Positions 15,636-23,550 are shown, numbered from the stretch's first letter. The stretch: 64,000 nt of DNA from Allobosea sp. OK403 (GCF_900113835.1 NZ_FOQV01000005.1:226796-290795); one strand, 5' to 3'. Notes: generated by a model not told the origin, from the sequence alone. Numbers and translations are program-made.

Positions 15636-17291
15636 TTAGGTGAAATGGGCGACCCTCCAGGCGCCGAGTCGCGCTCCTTCCGGCGCGCCCGCCTGAATTG
15701 CCTCGATCTGGGTGACGAGGCCGGCGAAGAGCTTGGGCGGCGCGCTATGGGCGATCTCGCGATCGGCCTCGATGGCGATCTCGACCGTCCCGTCGTCGAT
15801 ATCGGAGACGGAGATCTGAATGCTGACGCCCGGCGTGCTGCGCAGCGCGCGCGACATCACATCGACGATCAGGAACCCGAGCGGGATGATCCGGTCGACC
15901 GAGAGCGAGGCGCGCGTGTCGACGGTGCTGGCGACCCATTGGTCGCGGCTGCGCAGCAGGTTCGAGATCATCGTCACGACGTCGTCGACGAAGAGATCGA
16001 TGCGCACGGGCTGCATCTCACCATCGGCAAGCGTGAAGCGATAGGCGGCCGAGAGCACGTGAACGCGGCATTCGGCGTCGGCCAAGGCCATCCGCGCCTC
16101 GCCGCGGTAGTCGCGCTTGGTCAGGCCGATATAGCTCTGCACCACCTGCAGGCTGTTCTTTACGCGGTGATGCAGTTCGCGAACGAGGAAACGGTTGTCG
16201 TCGAGCGCCGTCTGCAGCTTGCGCTGCCTGACCTCCTGCTCCTCGACCATGATGTTGAACGCTTCCGCGACGCTGCGGATGTCGCTTGGCATGTCGTCGG
16301 CGATCACCGCGCGTGCCGTCGTCAGGGTCGAGCGTGTCCTGGCCGCTGCCTCGATACCGCGCAGCCAGCGCACGCAATGCTTGTCGATCGCGCGCAGATA
16401 GACCACGCAGAGCAGAGCCAGCGTCAGCAGCGGCGCCAGCAGCAGCACCAGAAACTGTGTTCGGGCCGCCTGCCCCAGCGCATCGTCGAAGCTGGCGACG
16501 ATGTAGAAATCGGGGTCGGCGACGATGCGGGTGGCGTAGACGCGCGAGACGCCGGCCCGACTTTGCGCCTGCGAGGGCTCCTTGGCCGCCGATGCCAGGT
16601 CCCGCGCCGGCAGCCAGGACGCGTCATCTGGCTGCGCGGTGCCGCGCGAGACGATGATGTCGCCGCCGCGGCCGGCCAGGGCGACGACGAGCCCGGGTTC
16701 GCCGTCACCGAGGTCGAAGACCTGGTCCAGTAACTCCGGATCGACCAGCAGCAGGCCTTCCCGCATCGGGCTGCCGGTGTCGTCGCTTTGCGCGTAGACG
16801 GCAAGATAGCGCTTGCCGCCCAGCGTCACATGGTCGTAGCTCGCCCGGGCGAGCTCCGTCCCGGCCCAGCTCTGGACCGGGGGCTTTGCCTGCAATAGTG
16901 CCGCTGCCGCAGCGAGATCGGCGGCGCTGACCTCGGGATCGAGCGAGAAGGCGCAGGCGTCGCCGCCCCGCGGCAGGACATAGATGGCGCGATAGCCGGC
17001 GACCCGCGCGAGCGTCTGGCCGCCGACCTTGCCACAATCGCCGCTCTCGCGACCGTTCAGGGCCAAGGCGGACCCGCCGGCGAGCAGCGACCGCAAGGCG
17101 CCGCGATACCAGACGCGGGTGCGCACGGCGTAGTCCTCGGCCGTGCGCATCTGGGAGGTGCGGATCGCGGCGGTGACGGTTTGGTAGGTGGTGACGGCGG
17201 TGATCGCGGTCAGGCCGGCGATTGGCAGCGCTATGCCGATCAGCAGCGCGAGCAGACGCCCTCTGACGGTCTTGAAGTGCGCCAGCCGCAT
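15636..17291 (-). CDS. Sensor histidine kinase of the general stress locus, degenerate ATPase domain
   Basis: A 551-aa inner-membrane protein with membrane segments near residues 12-40 and 280-300, an extracytoplasmic sensor region between them and a HAMP-like linker. A HisKA_2 phosphoacceptor helix has HHRVKNSLQ (H374/H375). The ATP-binding domain is degenerate: the usual NELxxNA N-box reads VDVMSRA and no DxGxG box follows. It may therefore act mainly as a PhyR phosphatase, as proposed for PhyP-type proteins, rather than a kinase. Its ATG overlaps the ecfG stop (TGATG), indicating translational coupling. Confidence 0.85.
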   Translation of the reverse strand: MRLAHFKTVRGRLLALLIGIALPIAGLTAITAVTTYQTVTAAIRTSQMRTAEDYAVRTRVWYRGALRSLLAGGSALALNGRESGDCGKVGGQTLARVAGYRAIYVLPRGGDACAFSLDPEVSAADLAAAAALLQAKPPVQSWAGTELARASYDHVTLGGKRYLAVYAQSDDTGSPMREGLLLVDPELLDQVFDLGDGEPGLVVALAGRGGDIIVSRGTAQPDDASWLPARDLASAAKEPSQAQSRAGVSRVYATRIVADPDFYIVASFDDALGQAARTQFLVLLLAPLLTLALLCVVYLRAIDKHCVRWLRGIEAAARTRSTLTTARAVIADDMPSDIRSVAEAFNIMVEEQEVRQRKLQTALDDNRFLVRELHHRVKNSLQVVQSYIGLTKRDYRGEARMALADAECRVHVLSAAYRFTLADGEMQPVRIDLFVDDVVTMISNLLRSRDQWVASTVDTRASLSVDRIIPLGFLIVDVMSRALRSTPGVSIQISVSDIDDGTVEIAIEADREIAHSAPPKLFAGLVTQIEAIQAGAPEGARLGAWRVAHFT

Positions 17292-17851
17292 CAGAGGCCG
17301 ACGATTTCGGAACCGACCCTTTGGATGGCGGCGGCGCTCTTGCGATCTGGCCCGAGATCGTCGAGTCCGCCGATCGAAAGCAGTTCGGCCAGCTTCGTCC
17401 GGGCGCGGTTGACCCGGCTCTTGATCGTACCGATGGCGACGCCGCAGATTTCGGCGGTTTCCTCATAGGACAGCCCGGTCGCGCCGACCATGATCAGCAC
17501 TTCGCGCTGTTCCTCGGGCAGCTTGGCGAGCGCCTTGCGGAAATCGGCGAGGTCGAGATGGCTTTCCTGGTTGCCATGTGTCGCCATGCGCTCGGCATAG
17601 GTGCCCTCGCTGTCCTGCACCTCCCGCCCGCGCTTGCGGTAGAGCGAGTAATAGGTGTTGCGCAGGATCGTGAAGAGCCAGGCGCGCAGGCTCGTGCCGG
17701 GCTCGAATTTCTCCGAATTGCCCCAGGCCTTGAGCAGCGTATCCTGCACGAGATCGTCGGCGAGCTGCATCGAGCCCGACAGCGAGGCCGCGAAGGCGCG
17801 CAGATTCGGGATCTCCTTGATCAGCCCGTCCTTGAAATCAGAGGCGCTCAT
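17291..17851 (-). CDS. ecfG: EcfG-type extracytoplasmic function sigma factor (general stress)
   Basis: A 186-aa ECF sigma factor. Region 2 includes LADDLVQDTLLKAW and SLRAWLFTILRNTYYSLYRK; region 4 includes LSYEETAEICGVAIGTIKSR. It directs RNA polymerase to GGAAC-N16/17-CGTT promoters and is held inactive by NepR. It overlaps nepR by 14 bases upstream and the sensor kinase gene by 1 base downstream, so the three genes form one tightly coupled operon. Many exact target promoters are found within about 7 kb on either side. Confidence 0.95.
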   Translation of the reverse strand: MSASDFKDGLIKEIPNLRAFAASLSGSMQLADDLVQDTLLKAWGNSEKFEPGTSLRAWLFTILRNTYYSLYRKRGREVQDSEGTYAERMATHGNQESHLDLADFRKALAKLPEEQREVLIMVGATGLSYEETAEICGVAIGTIKSRVNRARTKLAELLSIGGLDDLGPDRKSAAAIQRVGSEIVGL

Positions 17852-18065
17852 CGGACATGTCCCCGGAAGCGGCGCGGGTTTCCTGAGCTTCGAGCTGGGC
17901 GAGCAGCACCAGGAATTTGTCGGGCACCGGCGCGTTGACGATATCGTCGTAATGCGCCTTCAGCGACCGCCCGATCGATTCCTGCACCCTGGGGTCGAGG
18001 ATCAGTTCGACCTCGTCATTGTTACCCCCGCCGGATTCCGTCATCGAGACGCTCGTATTGTTCAT
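17838..18065 (-). CDS. nepR: NepR anti-sigma factor
   Basis: A 75-aa anti-sigma factor. The conserved core IGRSLKAHYDDIVNAPVPDKF contains the two helices that bind EcfG or the sigma-like domain of PhyR. The start at 18065 gives the usual length; an internal ATG at 18044 is possible, while the open frame to 18194 runs into the promoter region. In the partner-switch model, phosphorylated PhyR captures NepR and releases EcfG. Confidence 0.93.
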   Translation of the reverse strand: MNNTSVSMTESGGGNNDEVELILDPRVQESIGRSLKAHYDDIVNAPVPDKFLVLLAQLEAQETRAASGDMSDERL

Positions 18066-18158
18066 GTCAGCCCTCGCAACGAAAGCGAGCCCGCTTTTCC
18101 AGCTGGTCTCGCACTTGACCATGCCGGCCCGCCCAAGCCGGCACTCATACGGCCAGAT

Positions 18159-18183
18159 AACAGGCTTCGCCGGAAAAGGTTCC
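18159..18183 (-). promoter_or_regulatory. Near-consensus EcfG-type promoter of the nepR operon
   Basis: On the minus strand: GGAAC (18183-18179), 16 bases, TGTT (18162-18159) in the context TGTTAT. One base differs from CGTT. The position, about 94 bases before nepR, suits the autoregulation typical of this locus. Confidence 0.55.
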
Positions 18184-18261
18184 AAGAAGAACAAAAAATA
18201 AATTGCTTGTCAGAAAGCCGCTGCAGGTGCTCATTTTCGGCTTGTTACAAGGGACCTTTGC

Positions 18262-19059
18262 ATGTCGATTGCGAAAGAAATTGCGCCGCATCTGCCTTAT
18301 CTGCGCCGGTTCGCCCGGGCGCTGAGCGGGACGCAGGCGAGCGGAGACGCCTATGTCGTCGCGATGCTTGAAGCGCTCGTCGCCGATCCCTCTTCGTTCC
18401 CGCGCGGGTTCGAGCCCAGGCTGGGCCTCTACCATACGTTTCTGAAGCTGTGGTCTTCGGTCAGCCTCAACGCCACCAGCACCGGCTCCGCCGAGCCCGA
18501 CCGGCCCTCGGCCGAGCGCAATCTCGAAGCGCTGACGCCGCGGCCGCGCCAGGCCTTCCTGCTTCGCACCGTCGAGGGGTTTTCGATCGAGGAGGTCGCT
18601 ACGATCATGGATATTTCAGCGTCCGAGGCCGCCGGCCTCATCCAAGCGGCAGGTCAGGAGATCGCCGAGCAGGTCGCGACCGATGTGCTGATCATCGAGG
18701 ACGAGCCGATCATCGCGCTCGACATCGAGACCATGGTGGAGGAACTCGGCCATACCGTGACCGGCGTCGCCCGCACGCATCGCGAGGCGATCGCGCTCGT
18801 CGCCAAGAAGCGTCCCGGCCTCGTCCTCGCCGACATCCAGCTCGCCGATGGCAGCTCCGGCCTCGACGCCGTCAACGAAATCCTGTCCTCGATCGATGTG
18901 CCGGTGATCTTCATCACCGCTTATCCCGAGCGTCTGCTGACCGGTGACCGGCCGGAGCCGGCCTTTCTGATCACCAAGCCGTTCCAGCCCGAGGCGGTGA
19001 AGGCTGCGATCAGCCAGGCTCTGTTCTTCGATCGCCGGGCCGGCCGCAAGGCAGCCTGA
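18262..19059 (+). CDS. phyR: PhyR general stress response regulator
   Basis: A 265-aa anti-anti-sigma factor. The N-terminal half mimics an ECF sigma factor (residues 1-140, including LTPRPRQAFLLRTVEGFSIEE). The C-terminal receiver has acidic residues in IIEDEP, phosphoacceptor D191 in LADIQL and Lys in ITKPF. Phosphorylation exposes the sigma-like domain so that it binds NepR. It is divergent from nepR-ecfG with 196 bases between. I find no exact EcfG box on its own strand in that space. Confidence 0.95.
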   Translation: MSIAKEIAPHLPYLRRFARALSGTQASGDAYVVAMLEALVADPSSFPRGFEPRLGLYHTFLKLWSSVSLNATSTGSAEPDRPSAERNLEALTPRPRQAFLLRTVEGFSIEEVATIMDISASEAAGLIQAAGQEIAEQVATDVLIIEDEPIIALDIETMVEELGHTVTGVARTHREAIALVAKKRPGLVLADIQLADGSSGLDAVNEILSSIDVPVIFITAYPERLLTGDRPEPAFLITKPFQPEAVKAAISQALFFDRRAGRKAA

Positions 19060-19083
19060 ACGGGCTCTCAGTGGCCACGATCC

Positions 19084-19120
19084 CAGGCCGGCGGCATTCC
19101 CATGTCGCCGGCCTGTTTCG
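19084..19120 (+). terminator. Intrinsic terminator of phyR
   Basis: CAGGCCGGCG (19084-19093) pairs exactly with CGCCGGCCTG (19106-19115), followed by TTTCGTT. It ends 25 bases after the phyR stop codon begins the intergenic space. Confidence 0.7.
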
Positions 19121-19189
19121 TTGCTCGGGTCTGCCGGCCAAGCCTATCCGGAAGCATGGACGGCCCGATCAGAACGCATGAGCCAGGCG

Positions 19190-19214
19190 GGAACCAGTGG
19201 GTCGCTCCGGCGTT
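19190..19214 (+). promoter_or_regulatory. EcfG-type promoter of the 54-aa membrane peptide
   Basis: GGAAC (19190-19194), 16 bases, CGTT (19211-19214), an exact match. The predicted transcript starts near 19221, 47 bases before ATG 19268. Confidence 0.7.
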
Positions 19215-19267
19215 ACGCGCAACGGCAGGCCGGAGCAAACCGGCCGCCTTTCGGGAGGTCTTGGTCC

Positions 19268-19432
19268 ATGGCGACGACGTTTGTTGCAGCCCTGATCACG
19301 GGCGGTTCGATGGCGATGGTTCTGTTTGGTGGCGTGGTGTCCGCAGGCGCGCTGACGGCGGAAGCCCTGTCGCTCGCTTTGGCCGCTACCACGGTCCTGG
19401 CCGTGCTCAGCGCTGCCGCCCTCGACAGCTGA
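19268..19432 (+). CDS. Small hydrophobic membrane peptide, stress-induced
   Basis: A 54-aa peptide of unknown function, almost wholly hydrophobic, with two likely membrane helices (about residues 4-26 and 31-52) and an Asp-Ser C terminus. ATG 19268 has GGGAGG 9-14 bases upstream. It is supported as a real gene by that ribosome site and by the exact EcfG promoter preceding it. The phyR terminator separates it from phyR. Confidence 0.65.
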   Translation: MATTFVAALITGGSMAMVLFGGVVSAGALTAEALSLALAATTVLAVLSAAALDS

Positions 19433-19509
19433 ATCCGCGCATCACAGCCCTCCGCAACCTGTCCGGGTTAGGCGCGTCATCCGGGGCGGCGCGGACATAT
19501 CCGTCGCTC

Positions 19510-19622
19510 GATCACGTCGCATTCGGACGGAACCGTCCGAATGCGAAAAACGTGATCGATTTCTGGAGTTTAGAGCATTGCTCCAGCGAGAAACCCGTAC
19601 CCACTTTTTCGCGCAATGCTCT
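19510..19622. repeat. Dispersed palindromic repeats upstream of the extensin-like gene
   Basis: A hairpin GATCACGTCGCATTCGGACGG with a bulged complementary arm (19510-19557) is followed by an AGAGCATTG...CAATGCTCT unit (19572-19622). The same pair, in reverse order, is found at 43414-43526. The second unit ends at or inside the start region of the next gene. Confidence 0.85.
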
Positions 19623-19650
19623 GTGGCTTCGAAGCGTTGGCCGGCTCGCC

Positions 19651-20442
19651 TTGGGCGTCGTGGCCGTGGCGATCTGGGCAGGCGGCGTTCATGGCGTGGA
19701 GGTTCATGGCGCGGAAAACGACAGCCAAAGCGGGGCAGGGATCAGAGCCCTACCGCCACCGCGCCCGGTTGATCTGCACCCACAGCAGCAGTCGCTGCCT
19801 TCGTCGAAGCCCGCCGACCCCTCCGCGCTCCCCGCTGGCGCGCGCCCGGCGGAGCTGCCGAATCCCGAAAGTGGCGCCGCTTGCCTGGCGGGGCTGCGGG
19901 CGCTTTATGGCATGCGCGTTCGTGCGGCCGATGCTGACGCCGCCAAATCCCAGGATGCCGCCTGCCACGTCGAGAGTCCCGTCCTGGTCGAGGCGCTCGA
20001 GATGGAATCCGTGCCGGTCGTCTTCGAGCCGCCTGTCACCTTGAGTTGCGAGATGGCGGCAAAGGCGGCTGAATTTCTCTCCATCAGCGTTCAGCCGCTG
20101 GCGAAAGGCTATTTCGGCCGGGATCTGGTTGGCCTGCGGGCCGGAGGCGGCCTGGAATGCCGGCGTCGCAACAGGGCGGCGACCGGGCCGCTGAGCGAGC
20201 ATGCGACAGGTCGGGCGCTCGATATCTTCGCCTTTGCCCTGGCGGGAGAGCCTGGTGGCATGAAGGTCAGCGTCGAACGGCCCGAGGATACCGTCCAGCA
20301 GCGCTTCCTCCTAGCTGTGAGGCAGGCCGCCTGCGGCGCTTTCACCACCAGCATAGGGCCGGGTGCGGATGCTGCCCATGCCAATCACCTGCATCTGGAC
20401 ATCCAGGCGCGCCGTTCGCCGTCGACACGGTTTTGCCAATGA
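19651..20442 (+). CDS. Extensin-like family protein (putative envelope peptidase)
   Basis: A secreted protein of about 263 aa with a C-terminal extensin-like domain. Its conserved residues resemble the M15/D-Ala-D-Ala carboxypeptidase fold: ECRRRNR, SEHATGRALDIFAF (H and D) and ANHLHLD (H). A Pro-rich linker follows a hydrophobic N terminus (LGVVAVAIWAGG). No ATG with a ribosome site lies just upstream. TTG 19651 or GTG 19660 are the best guesses, because the frame continues back through a dispersed repeat and the 54-aa peptide gene. The true start may have been altered by the repeat. Confidence 0.75.
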   Translation: MGVVAVAIWAGGVHGVEVHGAENDSQSGAGIRALPPPRPVDLHPQQQSLPSSKPADPSALPAGARPAELPNPESGAACLAGLRALYGMRVRAADADAAKSQDAACHVESPVLVEALEMESVPVVFEPPVTLSCEMAAKAAEFLSISVQPLAKGYFGRDLVGLRAGGGLECRRRNRAATGPLSEHATGRALDIFAFALAGEPGGMKVSVERPEDTVQQRFLLAVRQAACGAFTTSIGPGADAAHANHLHLDIQARRSPSTRFCQ

Positions 20443-20488
20443 ATCCGTCTCTCATCGAAGAGCAGGAGAGATCTGGAACCCGCTGGCT

Positions 20489-20707
20489 TCAAGCGGGAAT
20501 GCGCGAGAGGGGGGCAATGTCGCAAGCGAGTTGGCGGTGCTGCCTCTCCGCTTCGCAGCGCCGCATCGCGATGATCTCCAGAGCCGTCCTGGTGTCATGG
20601 CCCTGCGTGATCAGCTCTTCCAGTTCCCAGAATGGCGGCATGCGCACCTCGGCTCGCCAAGCTAGTCCCTTGGCAGACGCATCGTCCTGGAGGAAGTTGA
20701 CGAGCAT
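20489..20707 (-). CDS. Small hypothetical protein, stress-induced
   Basis: A 72-aa soluble, mixed-charge protein with no family I recognise. It contains WELEELITQGHDTRTALEII, probably helical, and two cysteines near the C terminus. The start ATG at 20707 is 29 bases from the -10 element of an exact minus-strand EcfG promoter, which is the main reason to accept it as a gene. It is divergent from the DUF992 gene. Confidence 0.6.
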   Translation of the reverse strand: MLVNFLQDDASAKGLAWRAEVRMPPFWELEELITQGHDTRTALEIIAMRRCEAERQHRQLACDIAPLSRIPA

Positions 20708-20735
20708 GTGGGTTTTCCGTCTCGATTCCAAGTCT

Positions 20736-20760
20736 AACGCAACACCTCCGGTCAGGTTCC
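20736..20760 (-). promoter_or_regulatory. EcfG-type promoter, minus strand, of the 72-aa gene
   Basis: On the minus strand: GGAAC (20760-20756), 16 bases, CGTT (20739-20736), exact. Its -35 element is 9 bases from that of the plus-strand promoter at 20770, making a back-to-back pair. Confidence 0.7.
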
Positions 20761-20769
20761 GTTTAATAA

Positions 20770-20794
20770 GGAACTGTGGAGCGTTTGCGGCGTT
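20770..20794 (+). promoter_or_regulatory. EcfG-type promoter of the DUF992 gene
   Basis: GGAAC (20770-20774), 16 bases, CGTT (20791-20794), exact. The leader to ATG 20826 is about 25 bases and contains AGGAG. Confidence 0.72.
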
Positions 20795-20825
20795 TCAGCG
20801 TCATTCGATCGTCAGGAGTTTCAAT

Positions 20826-21332
20826 ATGGCTGCCCCGCTTCCTCGGTTTCAAACTGTTGCGATCCTTGCTGCCGCGGCTGCGGGCCTGCTCGCATTCCAG
20901 GCTCCGGCCTTCGCCCAGTCAGGCCCGCCGGCGGGGCGCCTCAACTGCAGCGTCGGCGCGGGGCTGGGTCTGGTGGTGACATCGCAACGCCCGATGGAGT
21001 GCCGCTTCACGCCGCGCCGCGGCCCGGGGCAGCGCTATATCGGCGTCGTCAGGAACTTCGGCCTCGATCTCGGCACGATCCGCAGCAGCACGATGTCCTG
21101 GCGGGTCTACGGGCCTTATGCCCGGGCCCCGCTGGGCGCGCTTGCCGGCCGCTATGGCGGGGCGACGGTGGGCGGCTCCGCAGGGACGGGCGGCTCCGGC
21201 AATCTGCTCGTCGGCGGCAATAGCGGCGATGTCACCCTGCAGCCGCTTTCGCTTCAGGGCGCGCGCGGGATCAACGTGGCGATCGGCGTGACCGGATTCG
21301 AGCTGACGCTGGCGAAGTCCAGACGTCGCTGA
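20826..21332 (+). CDS. DUF992 family secreted protein
   Basis: A 168-aa exported protein. The signal peptide covers about residues 1-32 (ILAAAAAGLLAFQAPAFAQ). The mature part has the DUF992 pattern: GRLNCSVGAGLGLVV with a conserved Cys, ECRFTP with a second Cys, and FGLDLGTI. These two cysteines may form a disulfide. Function is unknown; the family is common in Hyphomicrobiales. AGGAG precedes the ATG by 7 bases, and an exact EcfG promoter indicates stress induction. Confidence 0.82.
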   Translation: MAAPLPRFQTVAILAAAAAGLLAFQAPAFAQSGPPAGRLNCSVGAGLGLVVTSQRPMECRFTPRRGPGQRYIGVVRNFGLDLGTIRSSTMSWRVYGPYARAPLGALAGRYGGATVGGSAGTGGSGNLLVGGNSGDVTLQPLSLQGARGINVAIGVTGFELTLAKSRRR

Positions 21333-21448
21333 GGTCGCTGAGGTCGCAAATACCCGGCGCCTCTGAAGGTTCGCTACGATTCGCTAACCTTATCGCTGCA
21401 AATTGAGTCGCATTTGACGATTTCCCAACATGTTCGGAGGAAGCTGTC

Positions 21449-21473
21449 GGAACATCGCAAGCATTCTGACGTT
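21449..21473 (+). promoter_or_regulatory. EcfG-type promoter of the response regulator gene
   Basis: GGAAC (21449-21453), 16 bases, CGTT (21470-21473), exact. The ATG at 21521 is about 41 bases from the expected start site. Confidence 0.7.
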
Positions 21474-21520
21474 CTCTCGGCATGTTACGACAAGAGAGCA
21501 GAGGAAGGGAGGCTGGATTG

Positions 21521-21880
21521 ATGTCCGATATCCGCATCCTGATCGTCGAAGACGACCCGTTCATCGCAATGGACATCGAAGCAGCCGTGGCGGAACAGTT
21601 TGGTGACAGCGCCGAGTTGATCGTCGTCGAATCGGTTGCCGGCGCGCATTTGGCGGCCGCGTCGCACCTGTCCTGCGCCTTGCTCGATATCGATGTCGTC
21701 GGCGGCAAGACCTTCGATGTCGCCACCAACCTACTCCAGAGCGGCACGCCCTTCGCGTTCGTCTCGGGCTCGCCGCCCAACGATGTGCCCAAATCGCTGC
21801 GTGACGTGCGCTTCCTGCGCAAACCCTTTTCCACGCGCGAGATCGCGAGCTTCGTGTCGAGCGCGATCAAGGTGGCTTAG
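21521..21880 (+). CDS. Single-domain response regulator
   Basis: A 119-aa CheY-like receiver with no output domain. The acidic pocket is VEDDPF, the phosphoacceptor Asp lies in LLDIDVVGG, and the conserved Lys is in FLRKPF. The beta4-alpha4 segment PFAFVSG resembles the FATGUY motif of SdrG-type regulators, which feed into PhyR phosphorelays, though it is not exact. ATG 21521 follows GGGAGG. An exact EcfG promoter makes it a likely feedback component of the stress response. Its stop overlaps a dispersed repeat, and the CHASE3 kinase gene is convergent. Confidence 0.88.
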   Translation: MSDIRILIVEDDPFIAMDIEAAVAEQFGDSAELIVVESVAGAHLAAASHLSCALLDIDVVGGKTFDVATNLLQSGTPFAFVSGSPPNDVPKSLRDVRFLRKPFSTREIASFVSSAIKVA

Positions 21881-21979
21881 AGCGTTTTCGAGCGAGGCGG
21901 GCGCCGGTTCACGTGAAGAAATCACGTTAAAACAATAACTTAGATAATTTTCCAATCCAACTGGATCGGAAAATGCTCT
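21879..21979. repeat. Dispersed palindromic repeat
   Basis: It begins AGAGCGTTTTCGAGCGAGGCGG, continues through CCGGTTCACGTGAAG, and ends TTTTCCAATCC...GGAAAATGCTCT. It lies between the convergent response regulator and CHASE3 kinase genes and includes the former's stop codon. Confidence 0.8.
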
Positions 21980-22002
21980 GACGGCCGGCCCTCAGGTCGC
22001 AC

Positions 22003-23376
22003 TCAATCCCGTTTCGGGAAGGTCAGCGTGATCTTGGAGCCGGGGCGCTCGGAGCCGGGCGAAAGCGGCTCGCTCGTCATCGTTGCCCGCATGCTGCGCA
22101 ACAGGCTGGTGATTACCGTCTGACCCAGGCCCTTGGTATCCGCCTCGACCACCGGCAACCCGACGCCGTTATCTTCGACCGTCAGGAGAAGCGTGGTCGC
22201 TCCATCCTCGTCATGCTCGCTGAAACGGATGACGATTCGTCCCGGCGCATTGTCGGGGAAGGCGTGCTTGATCGCGTTCGTCACGAGCTCGTTGACGATC
22301 ACGACGAAGGACACCGCGTCGCGCCCAGGCAGGCGGATCGAATCCATTTCCAATACGATCTCGATCGGCCGGCCCTCGGCTGCCTTGCCGATCTCGGCGA
22401 GGAGATCCTCCATATAGGGCTGGGCGTCGATCTCGTCGGTCTCGATGTCGAGGCGCAGGCGACGTTGCCCGGCGGCGATCGCCTGGATGCGGGACTGCGC
22501 TTGGGAAAGGGCGTCGCGCACGGCCGGCTCGCGCGTCTGCCGGCTCTGGACATTGAGCAGAGCTGAGACCATTGCGAGGTTGTTGCCGACGCGGTGGTTG
22601 ACGTCACGCAGCAGCGCCTCGATGCGCAGCCGCTCGTTCTCGAGCTGCTGGGTTCTCTCGCTCACAACCCGCTCGAGCTGTGCGTTGCTGGAGGCGAGCA
22701 GGGTGCTGCGGCGCTGCCGCGTGCGCAATTGCTGCCAGGCGGCGAAGGCAAGTCCGGCCAGCGCGACGACGATGCCGATACTGGCCAGAAGCCGCCTGCG
22801 CTCCTCGCCGCGATTGAGCGCGACGAGGCGGATGTTCTCGGCGAGCTGAAGCTGCTGCACGGTGCCGCGCAACGCATCCATGACCGAGAAGCCATTGCCT
22901 CCCTTCACGCGTGCGACTGCCGTATCAAACTGGCCTGCCCGCACGAGTGCGATCGTGGAGTCGAGCTCGTCCAGCTTGGCGATAGCCTCGCTGCGCGCCT
23001 TGGCGACGCGTTCGGTCTGCGCGGCATCGCCTTCGACGAGTTGCGTCAGAGCGTCGAGTTCCGGCAGGGCGGCGGCTCGGCCGTTCGTGTAGGGGCTGAG
23101 ATAGGCTGGATCATGGGTCAGGAGATAGCCGCGCTGTCCGGTCTCGGCGTCGCGCATATGGCCCAGGAACCGCTCGGAGCGCTCACGAATCTCGATCGAA
23201 TGGGAAACACGCTCGGCCGTGGCGCGCGCTTGCGCGTTGATCCAGGCGGCCAGGATGACCGCCACGCCAACGACGCCGATCGCGACGATCGTCGTCGTGG
23301 CCGATCGCAGGCGGGCGCCTAGGGCTGGAATGCTGGGCAGCGCCAAGCGGCTGCGGGGCCTTACCTCAGTGGACAT
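22003..23376 (-). CDS. CHASE3-domain sensor histidine kinase (HisKA_2)
   Basis: A 457-aa membrane kinase with membrane segments at about residues 28-50 and 196-217. A CHASE3 sensor domain lies between them, with its signature RDAETGQRGYLLT. After a coiled segment comes the phosphoacceptor helix RDVNHRVGNNL (H261), then an intact ATPase domain with NELVTNAIKHAF and DNGVGLP. It contrasts with the degenerate kinase of the nepR operon and is a plausible genuine phosphodonor for PhyR or the convergent single-domain regulator. Start 23376 (MSTEV) is preferred; the frame opens 30 bases earlier. Confidence 0.9.
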   Translation of the reverse strand: MSTEVRPRSRLALPSIPALGARLRSATTTIVAIGVVGVAVILAAWINAQARATAERVSHSIEIRERSERFLGHMRDAETGQRGYLLTHDPAYLSPYTNGRAAALPELDALTQLVEGDAAQTERVAKARSEAIAKLDELDSTIALVRAGQFDTAVARVKGGNGFSVMDALRGTVQQLQLAENIRLVALNRGEERRRLLASIGIVVALAGLAFAAWQQLRTRQRRSTLLASSNAQLERVVSERTQQLENERLRIEALLRDVNHRVGNNLAMVSALLNVQSRQTREPAVRDALSQAQSRIQAIAAGQRRLRLDIETDEIDAQPYMEDLLAEIGKAAEGRPIEIVLEMDSIRLPGRDAVSFVVIVNELVTNAIKHAFPDNAPGRIVIRFSEHDEDGATTLLLTVEDNGVGLPVVEADTKGLGQTVITSLLRSMRATMTSEPLSPGSERPGSKITLTFPKRD

Positions 23377-23455
23377 GGATACCGTGATACAGGACGGAAT
23401 CCGCAATCCCTATGTAAAAAGACAGGGGCGGTCGAGCGCGCGCCGCATTCGCCTT

Positions 23456-23532
23456 GGAGCGCTTTCGAGCGAAGCGGACACCGGTTCGTGTGAAGAAAAC
23501 GCACCAAAACAAGGGACTAGGGCAATTGCTCC
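23456..23532. repeat. Dispersed palindromic repeat (GGAGC variant)
   Basis: A GGAGCGCTTTCGAGCGAAGCGG..CCGGTTCGTGTGAAG unit ending GGCAATTGCTCC. It separates the holin-like gene from the start of the CHASE3 kinase gene. Confidence 0.75.
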
Positions 23533-23550
23533 AGCGCCTGGCCCCGACCG

